Source: an uncultured Christensenella sp. (GTDB lineage: Bacteria; Bacillota; Clostridia; Christensenellales; UBA3700). From it: 47,536 bases of DNA. The notes beneath the pieces are model-generated. The model saw only the letters and a program-made list of their open reading frames with translations. It had not been told where the DNA came from and ran no database searches. Location: NCBI GenBank assembly GCA_949287655.1, contig CASEHD010000007.1, forward strand, positions 1 through 47,536. The letters are read 5' to 3'. Below are positions 6,122 through 14,301 of the stretch, one piece after another. Position 1 is the first letter of the stretch. Each line of letters opens with the position of its first letter. The translations under genes were made by a program, and so were the position numbers.

Positions 6122-8989
6122 TCAGAGGTTTCTTATCGTGTCCACGGGTTTTTTCTTTGAGAAGAACCAGACGGGGAGGATCGTGGATATCACGGCTGTC
6201 ACGACAGCCACTCCGATTATCATCAGCACGGAAAGTATGCCGAACGCGAACGGCGAAAAGGTTATTCCCAGCGTCGCGCTTATCTTTGCGTTTATCACCG
6301 CGGAGACCGCGACGGTTATAATTATCGAAGCCAGCGAGCAGACTGCGACGATCAGCATTGACTCGGAAAGGAATATCTTGAACACGTCGCTGCCCTTCGC
6401 GCCTACCGCGCGCAGTATGCCGATCTCGCGCTTTTTATCGGCTATCGAAACGCTTATGAAGTTGAACAGAAGGAGCGCTGCGAACACCGCGACGCCTATG
6501 CCGGCGTACAGGAATATCGCGGAAAGCAGGGATACCGTCGAGTTGACGGATTTTACCGACGAGTAGTTCGCGTTCCGTATCGAATAACTCGTGTAGTCGT
6601 CGGCTTTTACGCCCTCTCCGCGGATCAGCTCGGTAAGCCTCGACGCGTCGCCCGCGACGGGGATAAGAACGTTGGAATAATCGCCTTGTTCGTAATCGAA
6701 TTCTGTTACCGAATCCTGGAAACGATGCGAATTTTCCACCGCGATCGCGATGAGAGACGGGTAGAGTTCGTCGTCGACGATGACGGATTTTATATTGTCA
6801 TAGTGCCTTCCGACGATGACTGAGGAGATCTTTCTGGTAGCGACCGGGGTTTTGTCGTTGTCGTAGAAAGTAATCTCGTGATCGCCCGTAAGTCCGTGTT
6901 CGTTGAAGAAGGCGAGAAGTTCGGACGCCAGTTCTTTTGAAGTGTATTTCTTGTCGCCGGAGCTTATGTCTATCGAATTTTGCAGCGCGAACAATTTATA
7001 GAAAAGAGAGTATCCGTATTCGTCTTTTTGATTTTTAAATTCGCCGGTCAGTCCCTTTTCGGTTATCCCGTTTTCTATGTCGGGACCGAAAAGCTTGTAC
7101 CACAAATTGAAGCTGACGGCGATCCCGTCGCCCAACGCCGTCGCGTCGCTGCCGTCGAAAGCCACGGCGTCGACCGCTTTTATCACGTTGCTCTTTGAAA
7201 TATAGTTTATCTGCTCCGCTTCGGACGTCACGTAGGCGTCTGCGTTAGCGCTCGCGTATATCTCGTTAGTGTATGCTTCCGCGATAGGTACGTACTCGTA
7301 ATCGTTTGCGTTGAGTTCGTCGATCTTTTCGTAAAAGCCGCGGGTCACCAGTCCGCTCAGCATAAAGTTGTCGCCGGGGGTAGAGTAAGAGTAGACCGGC
7401 ATGCCGGCGCCGACGACGAGTTTGTCCGACGTCAGCGGCACTTTGTATATCCCGCATACGGTGAACGTGAAATCTTTGTATTTAAGCTTTATATCGTCCG
7501 CGGTCGTGACGCCGTTGTATTTATAGCCGGCGATCTGACTGAGCGCGTATTCGGATATCGCTATCTCGCCGTCGTTTTCGGGCGCGCGGCCGGAAACGTA
7601 GGTCACGTTCACCTGCTCGGCGGGCACGAAAGAATTCAGACAGAAGAAATAGTCGCCCTCCGTCATGTATTCGCTGAAAGTCATCGCGCCGATATCGTAG
7701 ACGGGCACCACGCCGTCGCCGTATTTTTCTTTGAGAGCGGCGATATCCTCGTCGGTATAGTTGACGGCTTCGTCGAACGTATAAGAGTTCTTAAGCTTTC
7801 CGTCCTCGTAGTCGTACACGTCCTGCACCATCGTTTTCGCGACGTTGAGGTACTGTTCGTTCGTGTCCTTCAAACTTTGGATTGCGACAGTCTCGGGGTC
7901 GTAGAACATTATCGTAGAGAACAGACCGAACATAGTGAAAGTTATTATCGCGAGAAGAAGAGTGAACGCAAAACGGACGGGTTTTACCTTCATACCGCTC
8001 GCGCCTATCTTTATCGCGCGGCTAAGCGGCAGTTTCGACTTTATCAGTTTTCTTTCGTCGTCGGTATAAGTCCTCGTTTCCGGCGTTGAGGTCGCCTCTT
8101 CAAAGACGAATTTTTCGCCGTTCTGCGAGATGTTCGCGTTTTTCTTGTATCTTTCTATTTCCGTGCCGTTTTTGCTTATAAGCACGTCGCAGTCCGACTC
8201 TGACAGAAACGCGTTTATCTTTTCGACGTCCTTCTCTTCCAGCGTCGCGCCCTTTTTGATAAGCACGGTATCATTTCCGGCAAAAGTGAGTTTTTCGTCG
8301 TTTTTCCCGCTTGTTTCAAAGGTCTTTACCACGTCGGAGATAACTTTGCCGTCTTTGAGCTCTATTATCCTGTCCGCGTAAAGTTCCGCAAATTCGCGGT
8401 CGTGGGAAACGACCAGCACGAGTTTGTCGTAAGACAGCTTTTTCAAAACGTCGAACACCTGTTTTCCGGTCGTCGAATCGAGCGCGCCGGTAGGCTCGTC
8501 CGCCATTATTATTTCTGGTTTTTTGACCAATGCGCGCGCTATCGCGACCCTCTGTTTCTGACCGCCGGAAAGGGTGTCGGGCTTTCTTTTGGCGACGTCT
8601 TCAAGCTCGACCTGCCTTAAAATATCCGCTATCGCGAAAGAGTCCTTATGTTTTCCCTGCAATTCGAGAGCGATCGCGACGTTGTCCTCGACGGAAAATT
8701 CGGATAAGATATTGTATTCCTGAAAGACGAACCCCACGCAGGTGTTCCGGTAGCTGTCCAGGTCTGTCGCGGTGAATTCTTTTGTACTTCTGCCTTTAAC
8801 GAAGATCTCGCCCTCGTCGGGGACGTCCAGACCTCCGCATACGTTGAGCAGGGTGGATTTGCCGCACCCCGATTTACCCAGGACGAAAACCATTCCTTTT
8901 TCGGGGAACGCAATCGAAACGTCGTCCAGGGCGCGGGTCTCGCCCGCTTTGGTCTTATAGACCTTGGTAACGTGTTTTAATTCGAGCAT
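6122..8989 (-). CDS. MacB-type ABC transporter, fused ATPase and FtsX-like permease
   Basis: A 955-aa single-chain transporter. Residues 1-220 are a LolD/MacB-type ATPase: GKSGCGKST (Walker A), LSGGQKQR (signature), IIMADEPTGALD (Walker B) and the switch His in VVSHD. After a linker, a first membrane segment lies near 345-365. A large extracytoplasmic domain runs from about 370 to 820, and three membrane segments at the C-terminus form the FtsX-like permease (LRAVGAKGSDVFKIFLSES). Such Firmicutes proteins act in antimicrobial-peptide efflux or mechanotransmission rather than import. The gene has its own promoter and SD (AGGAAG, six bases upstream). No histidine kinase or response regulator is adjacent. 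The substrate is unknown. Confidence 0.88.
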   Translation of the reverse strand: MLELKHVTKVYKTKAGETRALDDVSIAFPEKGMVFVLGKSGCGKSTLLNVCGGLDVPDEGEIFVKGRSTKEFTATDLDSYRNTCVGFVFQEYNILSEFSVEDNVAIALELQGKHKDSFAIADILRQVELEDVAKRKPDTLSGGQKQRVAIARALVKKPEIIMADEPTGALDSTTGKQVFDVLKKLSYDKLVLVVSHDREFAELYADRIIELKDGKVISDVVKTFETSGKNDEKLTFAGNDTVLIKKGATLEEKDVEKINAFLSESDCDVLISKNGTEIERYKKNANISQNGEKFVFEEATSTPETRTYTDDERKLIKSKLPLSRAIKIGASGMKVKPVRFAFTLLLAIITFTMFGLFSTIMFYDPETVAIQSLKDTNEQYLNVAKTMVQDVYDYEDGKLKNSYTFDEAVNYTDEDIAALKEKYGDGVVPVYDIGAMTFSEYMTEGDYFFCLNSFVPAEQVNVTYVSGRAPENDGEIAISEYALSQIAGYKYNGVTTADDIKLKYKDFTFTVCGIYKVPLTSDKLVVGAGMPVYSYSTPGDNFMLSGLVTRGFYEKIDELNANDYEYVPIAEAYTNEIYASANADAYVTSEAEQINYISKSNVIKAVDAVAFDGSDATALGDGIAVSFNLWYKLFGPDIENGITEKGLTGEFKNQKDEYGYSLFYKLFALQNSIDISSGDKKYTSKELASELLAFFNEHGLTGDHEITFYDNDKTPVATRKISSVIVGRHYDNIKSVIVDDELYPSLIAIAVENSHRFQDSVTEFDYEQGDYSNVLIPVAGDASRLTELIRGEGVKADDYTSYSIRNANYSSVKSVNSTVSLLSAIFLYAGIGVAVFAALLLFNFISVSIADKKREIGILRAVGAKGSDVFKIFLSESMLIVAVCSLASIIITVAVSAVINAKISATLGITFSPFAFGILSVLMIIGVAVVTAVISTILPVWFFSKKKPVDTIRNL

Positions 8990-9024
8990 AATTTTCTTCC
9001 TAATATATTTTCCGTTACGGTCTT

Positions 9025-9053
9025 ATTATATCACAGCGCGCCGGATCTGTCGA
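9025..9053 (-). promoter_or_regulatory. Promoter of the ABC transporter gene
   Basis: Minus strand TCGACA (9048-9053), 17-bp spacer, TATAAT (9025-9030). The predicted +1 is near 9018, giving a leader of about 29 nt with AGGAAG before ATG 8989. Unlike the leaderless neighbours, this one has a conventional leader. Confidence 0.7.
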
Positions 9054-9190
9054 TACCCGTGTTTTATGTTTTGACCGTCGGAGGAACGCTTATGATAAAT
9101 ATACGCTCGCGGCGGCAGGTTTTTCTTAATTTTTGCCGCAGGGAATAAAAAAGCGTTTCCGCGTCAATAATCGTCTGCGGAGGACAAGGT

Positions 9191-9727
9191 ATGAAAAAGG
9201 TTTTTATTCTGATCGCGGCGCTCGTCGCGCTTCTGATAACGGTCAACGTTTTCTTCGCGGCTGAAGAACAGGAAAGAGACGTCAGCGCGGATTATTTAAG
9301 GATACATATAAGGGCAAACAGCAACCGCGACGCCGACCAGAACGTAAAGTACGAGGTCAAGGCGGCGGTCGTAAAGGTCCTTACCCCTCTTCTTTCGGGC
9401 GTGTCGTCCAAGGAAAAGGCGATGCGTATAATTGCCGAAAACTTAGGTCTGATCGACGAGGTAAGCGACGGGGTTCTGCGCGAAAACGGTTTTTATTACG
9501 GCGCGAAGGCGAGGCTTTGCAAAGAGGATTTTCCGACCAGGACTTACGGTGAGCTGACATTGGAGAGCGGCGTTTACGACGCGCTTATCGTCGACCTCGG
9601 CAGCGGCGAGGGCGACAACTGGTGGTGCGTGGTGTTTCCTCCGCTGTGTTTCGTCGCGGACGGAGAGGGCGAAAAGGTTACATACAGATCGCTAATCGTC
9701 GAATGGTTTAAAAAGCTGTTCGGCTGA
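9191..9727 (+). CDS. spoIIR: Stage II sporulation protein R
   Basis: A 178-aa secreted signalling protein made in the forespore. In the family it triggers SpoIIGA to process pro-sigma-E in the mother cell. An N-terminal signal anchor (residues 1-22) precedes the diagnostic LRIHIRANSNRDADQNVKYEV and, near the C-terminus, GEGDNWWCVVFPPLCF. GGAGGAC lies seven bases before the ATG. It is only 10 bases from sleB, so the two are probably co-transcribed or at least share a sporulation locus. I could not find a confident sigma-F promoter by eye. Confidence 0.92.
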   Translation: MKKVFILIAALVALLITVNVFFAAEEQERDVSADYLRIHIRANSNRDADQNVKYEVKAAVVKVLTPLLSGVSSKEKAMRIIAENLGLIDEVSDGVLRENGFYYGAKARLCKEDFPTRTYGELTLESGVYDALIVDLGSGEGDNWWCVVFPPLCFVADGEGEKVTYRSLIVEWFKKLFG

Positions 9728-9737
9728 CGGGAGAAAC

Positions 9738-10436
9738 ATGAAAAAAATAATGATATTAAGGGCAGTCTGCGTGTTTCTGATAATCGCGGCGGTTGCCGTG
9801 CCGATAATCGCCTTCGGCGGCGGCAGCGCGTCGGAGGTCGAGGAAAGCGCGGTATTGAAGATGGGCTCGAGCGGCACTCAGGTCAGGACCTTGCAGACGA
9901 AGCTCAACAACTGGGGTTACGGCGCGGGTACGGTAGACGGTATATTCGGTTCAAAAACGCAGGCGGCGGTAAAACGCTTTCAGCAGAAAAACGGGCTGGC
10001 AGTCGACGGTATCGTAGGCTCTAAGACCGCGGCGGCGCTGGGAATGACGCTTACGTCGTCGTCCAGCTCAAACAGCAGTTATTCGTCGCAGGACGTATAT
10101 CTTCTCGCTAAATGTATTCACGCCGAAGCGAGAGGAGAGCCTTATATGGGACAGGTCGCCGTCGGAGCTGTGGTGCTGAACAGGGTGAAGAGCAGCAGCT
10201 TCCCCAACACGATATCGGGCGTCATCTACCAGCCGTACGCGTTTACCGCAGTGATAGACGGGCAGATGAACTTAGAGCCGAATCAGACCGCATATAACGC
10301 CGCCCGCGACGCGATGAACGGCTGGGATCCCACCAACGGCTGTATCTATTATTACAACCCGGCGACCGCGACGAGTTCGTGGATATGGTCGCGCAAGGTA
10401 ATGATAACGATAGGTAAACACAATTTTGCAATTTAA
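9738..10436 (+). CDS. sleB: Spore cortex-lytic enzyme SleB
   Basis: A 232-aa germination hydrolase that degrades cortex peptidoglycan. An N-terminal signal or anchor (residues 1-27) is followed by a PG_binding_1 domain (about 38-96, MGSSGTQVRTLQTKLNNWGY, DGIFGSKT) and a Hydrolase_2 domain (about 118-232). The latter contains HAEARGEPYMGQVAVGAVVL, with the catalytic Glu expected in AEARGE, and ends in IGKHNFAI, typical of SleB. GGGAG precedes the ATG. It is followed 10 bases later by ypeB, its usual partner, which stabilises SleB in the spore. Confidence 0.95.
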   Translation: MKKIMILRAVCVFLIIAAVAVPIIAFGGGSASEVEESAVLKMGSSGTQVRTLQTKLNNWGYGAGTVDGIFGSKTQAAVKRFQQKNGLAVDGIVGSKTAAALGMTLTSSSSSNSSYSSQDVYLLAKCIHAEARGEPYMGQVAVGAVVLNRVKSSSFPNTISGVIYQPYAFTAVIDGQMNLEPNQTAYNAARDAMNGWDPTNGCIYYYNPATATSSWIWSRKVMITIGKHNFAI

Positions 10437-10446
10437 GAGGTATAAA

Positions 10447-11811
10447 ATGACGGCAGAAAACAACGACCGCATGCACAAAAAGCTGAGAGTCGCGCACTAT
10501 TTCATATTCGCGGCGGCAGCGTTTCTGATCGCGGCGGTAATAACATTGAGCGTATTTCTCGGGCTTACCGTAAGCGACAAAAACGTTTTGGGCAGGCGCG
10601 CGGAAAACGCGTACGCTTCTGCTTATTACACTCTGACCGACAGCCTTTTGCAGATAGAGACAGATCTCAGCAAGGTAAGAGCGGTGAGAACGCCGTCGCT
10701 GATCTCAGAACTTCTGACTCAGGCGGCGATAGACGCAGAGGTCGCGGAACAATGCCTGTCTGCGCTGTCCGTTTCGGGCGCGGATATGTCGGGCACGGTC
10801 AAATTCTGCAACCAGGTCGGCGACTACTGCCTGTATATCCTGAGGAAATTGGCGAACGGCGAAGAGCTTTCGGATACCGATTATTCGACGCTCGACAAGC
10901 TGTACGAGACGACCGGTCTTCTCGCAAGAAGGCTTAATTCGCTTTCCGATAAGATATCGGCGGGGGAGTACGACTTTTCCGATTTCGGAGAAGAGGACGA
11001 CGCGTTTTCATCTATAGCTTCGGATATCGCCGACGGCGCGATAGAGTACCCCGCGCTGATCTACGACGGACCTTTCAGCGACGGGCTGGACGACCCGTCC
11101 CCGGTCGCTCTGACAGGTAAGGAGATAACCTGCGAAGAGGGCGTTGAACTTGTCAAAGGCTATATGTCCGACTACGGCGACGTGTCGGTGACCGCTCAAG
11201 GCGAACTGGGCGGGTATATCGAATGTTTCGCTTATTCTTTTTCTGCGGACGGCGTGACGGGCTATGTGTGTCTGAGCAAGATCGGCGGCGCGCTGGTGTC
11301 GGCGGATATAAACGACGACGTGACGGATCCGCGGTATACGAAGGAGCAGGGAACAGAGCTCGCAAAGCAGTACTGCGACAGGATAGGCGTGCGCGGTATG
11401 TCGGCGGTCTGGGCGTGCGTGACGGACAGCGAGCTTTACGTCAACCTCTGTTACGAAGAGGACGGCATAATTTTCTATCCCGATATGGTCAAGGTCAAAG
11501 TTTCCTTGCAGACGGGCAGGATAACTGGTTTCGAGAGCAGGGAGTATATCTACAACCATACCGAAAGAGACGCCGATTATGCGGTCAACGTGACTGAAGA
11601 AGAGGCGCTCGCGGCGAGTTACGGAGAGATGACGGTCGAGAGCATACGCCTTGCGGTGATACCGCTTGACGCGGGCGGCGAAAAGTTGACTTACGAGGTC
11701 TACGGCACGATCGACGGCTACGGATTTTTCGTATACGTCGACGCGGCGACGGGCAGAGACGTCAGGGTGTTGCAGGTGATAGACAGCGACGAAGGCGAAT
11801 TGCTTATGTAA
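10447..11811 (+). CDS. ypeB: Germination protein YpeB
   Basis: A 454-aa membrane-anchored partner of SleB, required in B. subtilis for SleB localisation and stability. One membrane segment lies near residues 13-36 (HYFIFAAAAFLIAAVITLSV). A helical N-terminal domain (AYASAYYTLTDSLLQIETDLSK) follows, then PepSY-like repeats from about 200 on. I chose ATG 10447 because AAGAGGT lies just upstream. The ATG at 10426 lies inside the end of sleB and lacks an SD. The sleB-ypeB pair and the terminator after it define the operon end. Confidence 0.9.
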   Translation: MTAENNDRMHKKLRVAHYFIFAAAAFLIAAVITLSVFLGLTVSDKNVLGRRAENAYASAYYTLTDSLLQIETDLSKVRAVRTPSLISELLTQAAIDAEVAEQCLSALSVSGADMSGTVKFCNQVGDYCLYILRKLANGEELSDTDYSTLDKLYETTGLLARRLNSLSDKISAGEYDFSDFGEEDDAFSSIASDIADGAIEYPALIYDGPFSDGLDDPSPVALTGKEITCEEGVELVKGYMSDYGDVSVTAQGELGGYIECFAYSFSADGVTGYVCLSKIGGALVSADINDDVTDPRYTKEQGTELAKQYCDRIGVRGMSAVWACVTDSELYVNLCYEEDGIIFYPDMVKVKVSLQTGRITGFESREYIYNHTERDADYAVNVTEEEALAASYGEMTVESIRLAVIPLDAGGEKLTYEVYGTIDGYGFFVYVDAATGRDVRVLQVIDSDEGELLM

Positions 11812-11850
11812 CGCGGCAACACAAAAAAATGATCGGATAGTCTTTAAAAA

Positions 11851-11884
11851 CGCGCGGCGCAGATTGCCCCCGCGCGCTTTTTGC
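11851..11884 (+). terminator. Terminator after ypeB
   Basis: CGCGCGG (11851-11857) pairs with CCGCGCG (11870-11876), followed by CTTTTTG. Confidence 0.75.
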
Positions 11885-11964
11885 CGTATCGCGGAAGACT
11901 GACATATTGAGTAAAAAACGCGTTTTTCGTCTTAAAAGGCGGAAACGCCATAAAAAGCGCCGTC

Positions 11965-11993
11965 TTGAAATACTTTTTTCAATATGGTATAAT
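11965..11993 (+). promoter_or_regulatory. Promoter of the TIR-like gene
   Basis: TTGAAA (11965-11970), 17-bp spacer, TATAAT (11988-11993). The +1 is expected near 12000, leaving a 19-nt leader that holds the SD GGAGGGG. Confidence 0.8.
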
Positions 11994-12018
11994 AGTAAAA
12001 AAGCATGGAGGGGACGGC

Positions 12019-12720
12019 ATGCCGAGATTTGACTTTTACGTAACTTTCTCCGCCGGCGACCATGAGGGCGCGGCAAGGCTCGTCAGGGCTTTGGAAGCCG
12101 AAGGAAAGACCTGCTTCACCGACTCGTACATATGTGAAGAGGTGCTGTCGTGCGCGGATACGCAGGGCGCGCTCGATTACAGCGACGGCGCGATAGTCGT
12201 GACGGGAGACAAGAACAACGACGGGCTGATGCAGATAGCGCGGCTCGCCGCCGAAATAGGACTTTTCGTATCGCTGGTAAAGTCGGACGGTTTCGTCGTT
12301 CCGGACGACTTGGCGGCTTACGAAGGGCTCAGGGTGTATACCCGCGGGGATACCGACTGGGAAAAGAAGGTCGCGGATAAGATAATCGCGGACAATCCGG
12401 TCGACGAGGACACCGCGCAGCTTCTTAAAATGATGTCGGTATTTGAGCAGGACAACGATAAATTCGCGATGGATTTCTATCTGAAAAAACTTGCCTCTCT
12501 GCGGGAGGCTGTGAAGAAGGACCCGGAGTTGATGCCGGTATACGTCAGAGGGATTTTCGAGAGCGCTAAACTCGACTGGAATGCCGCAGGCAAAGAAGAG
12601 CTTAAAGAGTGGTGGAACGCGCTTTCGTTCGCAAAAGAGCGCGCGGGCAGCGGTTCTCTTGCCGACATAAGGCTGATCGACTCGGTTATGTACAGGGTAA
12701 AAAAGGTGCTTTTCCCTTGA
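12019..12720 (+). CDS. Putative TIR-like (Toll_2-like) domain protein
   Basis: A 233-aa soluble protein. Residues 3-95 read like a TIR/SEFIR-type alpha-beta domain: FDFYVTFSAGDHEGAARLVR (strand A and helix A), then LEAEGKTCFTD (strand B), then a SDGAIVVTGDKNND strand, then LAAEIGLFVSLVK, where the Glu could be the position used by TIR NADases. This is pattern recognition, not a firm match. The C-terminal half is helical with no recognised domain. The start at 12019 follows GGAGGGGACGGC; the longer frame begins inside the promoter. No partner defence gene is adjacent, so it may be an orphan effector or a host signalling protein. Confidence 0.45.
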   Translation: MPRFDFYVTFSAGDHEGAARLVRALEAEGKTCFTDSYICEEVLSCADTQGALDYSDGAIVVTGDKNNDGLMQIARLAAEIGLFVSLVKSDGFVVPDDLAAYEGLRVYTRGDTDWEKKVADKIIADNPVDEDTAQLLKMMSVFEQDNDKFAMDFYLKKLASLREAVKKDPELMPVYVRGIFESAKLDWNAAGKEELKEWWNALSFAKERAGSGSLADIRLIDSVMYRVKKVLFP

Positions 12721-12764
12721 CGGAATTTAACGGATAAACAGGGATTAACGAACACGGGCACAAG

Positions 12765-12797
12765 AAAACGCGGAAAGGGTATATCTTCCCGCGTTTT
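12765..12797. terminator. Bidirectional terminator between convergent genes
   Basis: AAAACGCGG (12765-12773) and CCGCGTTTT (12789-12797) form a nine-bp stem with A and T runs on opposite sides. Confidence 0.8.
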
Positions 12798-12810
12798 AAA
12801 TGTCCGTCTT

Positions 12811-13140
12811 TTACAACGTTATCTCAAAGCTGTCGCCGTTTGCGCTTTTAACGTCTACAATTTTCAGATGACCGAAGGTTCTGCGCGCCTTTTTGAGTTC
12901 TTTTGTCAGCGCGCGGAGAGAAAGCAACGGCGTTTCGGGAGCCTTAACCATACTGTTTTGCGCCGCATGTACGGATGGGCAGGCGGCGTCGCTGTTTTTT
13001 TTGCCGGGGTATAACTTTTCTGCCCCGGCATGCTTTTTGTTTTGCTTTCCGGTCAGGTAGTTTCCGATCGCCCATGCGCTAAGCCGCAAAGGCAGATAAA
13101 ATGAAAATCCGAACTTACCGGACCTGATCCCGATCTTCAT
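12811..13140 (-). CDS. Small protein with a C-terminal YvlB/SHOCT-like motif
   Basis: A 109-aa protein of unknown function. The N-terminus is basic with a hydrophobic patch (FSFYLPLRLSAWAIGNYL) that may touch the membrane, and the middle is low in complexity. The last residues, HLKIVDVKSANGDSFEITL, repeat the motif that ends the upstream regulator (HVVDIESADGDKVKISVEQL), so the two proteins probably share a domain. Its start is one base after the regulator's stop, so the two are translationally coupled. A plausible role is as co-regulator or anti-regulator, but that is inference. Confidence 0.6.
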   Translation of the reverse strand: MKIGIRSGKFGFSFYLPLRLSAWAIGNYLTGKQNKKHAGAEKLYPGKKNSDAACPSVHAAQNSMVKAPETPLLSLRALTKELKKARRTFGHLKIVDVKSANGDSFEITL

Positions 13141-13141
13141 T

Positions 13142-13639
13142 TTACAGTTGCTCCACGCTTATTTTTACCTTGTCTCCGTCTGCGCTTTCTATGTCGACGA
13201 CGTGACCCAGCAGGCCCATTCTGACCATTTCGGCTATCTGCTTGAAGTCGACGTTTTTCAGCGCTTCGCCGTTTTTCTCGCCGACAGATTCCGATTGAAG
13301 AAAGACGAGGCCCAGTTTGTAAGGCACGTTGATCTTGATTTTATCTCCGTCGTTGCTTTCGATGTCGATTTTAAGCAGGAGTCTGTCTTCGTCTATCGTT
13401 TCGGGGTCGACGGCGGTGGCGACTTCGCGTTTAAGTCCCAGCAGTTGGTCTGTCGATATCCCGAACGTTTCCGCCAGAGTGCTCAGAAGGGTTATGTCGG
13501 GCGCGGAAATATCGTTTTCCCATTTGCTGACAGCCTGAGAAGACACGCCGCATTTTTCGCCCAGATCTTCCTGCGTTATGCCGCGCAGTTTGCGGAAGTA
13601 AGCTATTCTTTGCCCCAGAGTTTTATCGTCTTTTTCCAT
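13142..13639 (-). CDS. XRE-family transcriptional regulator with YvlB-like C-terminal domain
   Basis: A 165-aa regulator. Residues 5-62 form a Cro/CI helix-turn-helix (LGQRIAYFRKLRGITQEDLG, then SSQAVSKWENDISAPDI, the classic recognition helix). Residues 85-165 contain two copies of an xxIESxDGDKIKI unit separated by a Leu/Gly-rich helix, a layout I associate with SHOCT-like/YvlB N-terminal domains found fused to HTHs in Firmicutes. AGGAG lies eight bases before the ATG. It follows a 45-aa gene and precedes the 109-aa gene. Palindromes upstream of the operon promoter are good candidate autoregulatory sites. Confidence 0.85.
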   Translation of the reverse strand: MEKDDKTLGQRIAYFRKLRGITQEDLGEKCGVSSQAVSKWENDISAPDITLLSTLAETFGISTDQLLGLKREVATAVDPETIDEDRLLLKIDIESNDGDKIKINVPYKLGLVFLQSESVGEKNGEALKNVDFKQIAEMVRMGLLGHVVDIESADGDKVKISVEQL

Positions 13640-13680
13640 ATACGTTCTCCTGTTTCGTACTTTTTAAACGGCACGGCATT

Positions 13681-13818
13681 TCAGCGCACCGTGAACGGTT
13701 GTTTTCCGAAAACCGTCTTTTTCTTCTGCCATTCTGCGCGTATTACGTACGCGTTTTCGATATTGTAATAATATATCGCCGCGTCTTTACCCCGCATTTT
13801 TGGTTTAATCTTTTTCAT
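13681..13818 (-). CDS. Small basic protein, 45 aa
   Basis: ATG at 13818 is preceded by a strong SD (AGGAGA, seven bases away) and opens a 45-codon frame beginning MKKIKPKMRGKDAAIYYYN and ending in TVFGKQPFTVR before TGA at 13683-13681. The protein is strongly basic with a central YYY and Trp. I know no family. It lies 41 bases before the XRE gene in the same direction, so it is probably the first gene of that operon. The good SD and promoter position argue that it is real. Confidence 0.5.
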   Translation of the reverse strand: MKKIKPKMRGKDAAIYYYNIENAYVIRAEWQKKKTVFGKQPFTVR

Positions 13819-13856
13819 ATCCTGTCTCCTTTGCCGTACGGCTGCTTTCTGTTATC

Positions 13857-13885
13857 ATCATACCGTTTAAAGCAGAAAAAGACCA
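13857..13885 (-). promoter_or_regulatory. Likely promoter of the XRE operon
   Basis: Minus strand TATGAT (13857-13862) lies 17 bp from a weak -35 element (TGGTCT, 13880-13885). The weak -35 next to operator-like repeats would suit an activated promoter. Confidence 0.45.
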
Positions 13886-13894
13886 CAGACCAAA

Positions 13895-13943
13895 GGTTGA
13901 ATCCGTCCAACCAAATGTTGGATTTTACTCAACCGGCGGTTGG
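13895..13943. promoter_or_regulatory. Cluster of alternating GGTTG/CAACC half-sites
   Basis: Five half-sites alternate in orientation: GGTTG (13895), CCAACC (13907), GTTGG (13917), CAACC (13930), GGTTGG (13938). Adjacent pairs form palindromes such as CAACCGGCGGTTG. They lie just upstream of the -35 of the XRE operon and are probable binding sites for that regulator. Confidence 0.6.
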
Positions 13944-14056
13944 ATATGCGCGCTTTTCGGGCGATTGCGGCATTAACGCGTTCTTCGTGTTTGATGGGAG
14001 CGGGGTTTACGGGAAAATGATAACATAAAGAGAGTTTTTGCGCAAGGAAGAAGGAT

Positions 14057-14064
14057 AATTTTGC
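14057..14064. repeat. Left candidate 8-bp target site duplication of the ICE
   Basis: AATTTTGC here is repeated exactly at 40233-40240, bracketing a segment that starts and ends with related inverted repeats. Confidence 0.7.
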
Positions 14065-14078
14065 GTTAGTGTAAAATT
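14065..14078 (+). repeat. Left terminal inverted repeat of the ICE
   Basis: GTTAGTGTAAAATT matches the reverse complement of 40219-40232 (GGTCGTGTCAAGTT) at 10 of 14 positions. The core GTGT.AA is repeated inward as part of the TTACAC-GACG-GTGTAA palindrome at 14103-14118. Confidence 0.6.
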
Positions 14079-14080
14079 AA

Positions 14081-14205
14081 GGTGACTTGGAAAAGTCGCC
14101 AATTACACGACGGTGTAAAAAAGGTAAGCCTACCCCAATCACAAAAAGCGACTTTTCCTCGCTCTCTCATTTACAAAAAGGTGAGAGAGGAAAAATGAGA
14201 GCGAG
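14081..14205. promoter_or_regulatory. Structured left end with mutually exclusive hairpins
   Basis: The GGTGACTT/AAGTCGCC hairpin (14081-14100) competes with an 11-bp inverted repeat, GGAAAAGTCGC (14089-14099) with GCGACTTTTCC (14148-14158). The palindrome TTACAC/GTGTAA is at 14103-14118. CTCTCTCA (14163-14170) can pair with TGAGAGAG (14182-14189), or the longer arm 14158-14172 with AAATGAGAGCGAG (14193-14205). It could hold transposase binding sites or an RNA switch upstream of the first ICE gene. Confidence 0.5.
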
Positions 14206-14231
14206 AGAAGAAGTCGAATAGTACCAACAGC

Positions 14232-14267
14232 AAAGGCATTGAGCTATTTTGGCTTCAATGCCTTTTT
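14232..14267 (+). terminator. Terminator-like hairpin upstream of the first ICE gene
   Basis: AAAGGCATTGA (14232-14242) and TCAATGCCTTT (14255-14265) form an 11-bp stem with T5 at the 3' edge. It could insulate ICE genes from read-through or act as an attenuator with the alternative hairpins before it. Confidence 0.75.
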
Positions 14268-14301
14268 CGCTTTCACGGAGAACATAGCAAGAGGTGAAGA
14301 T

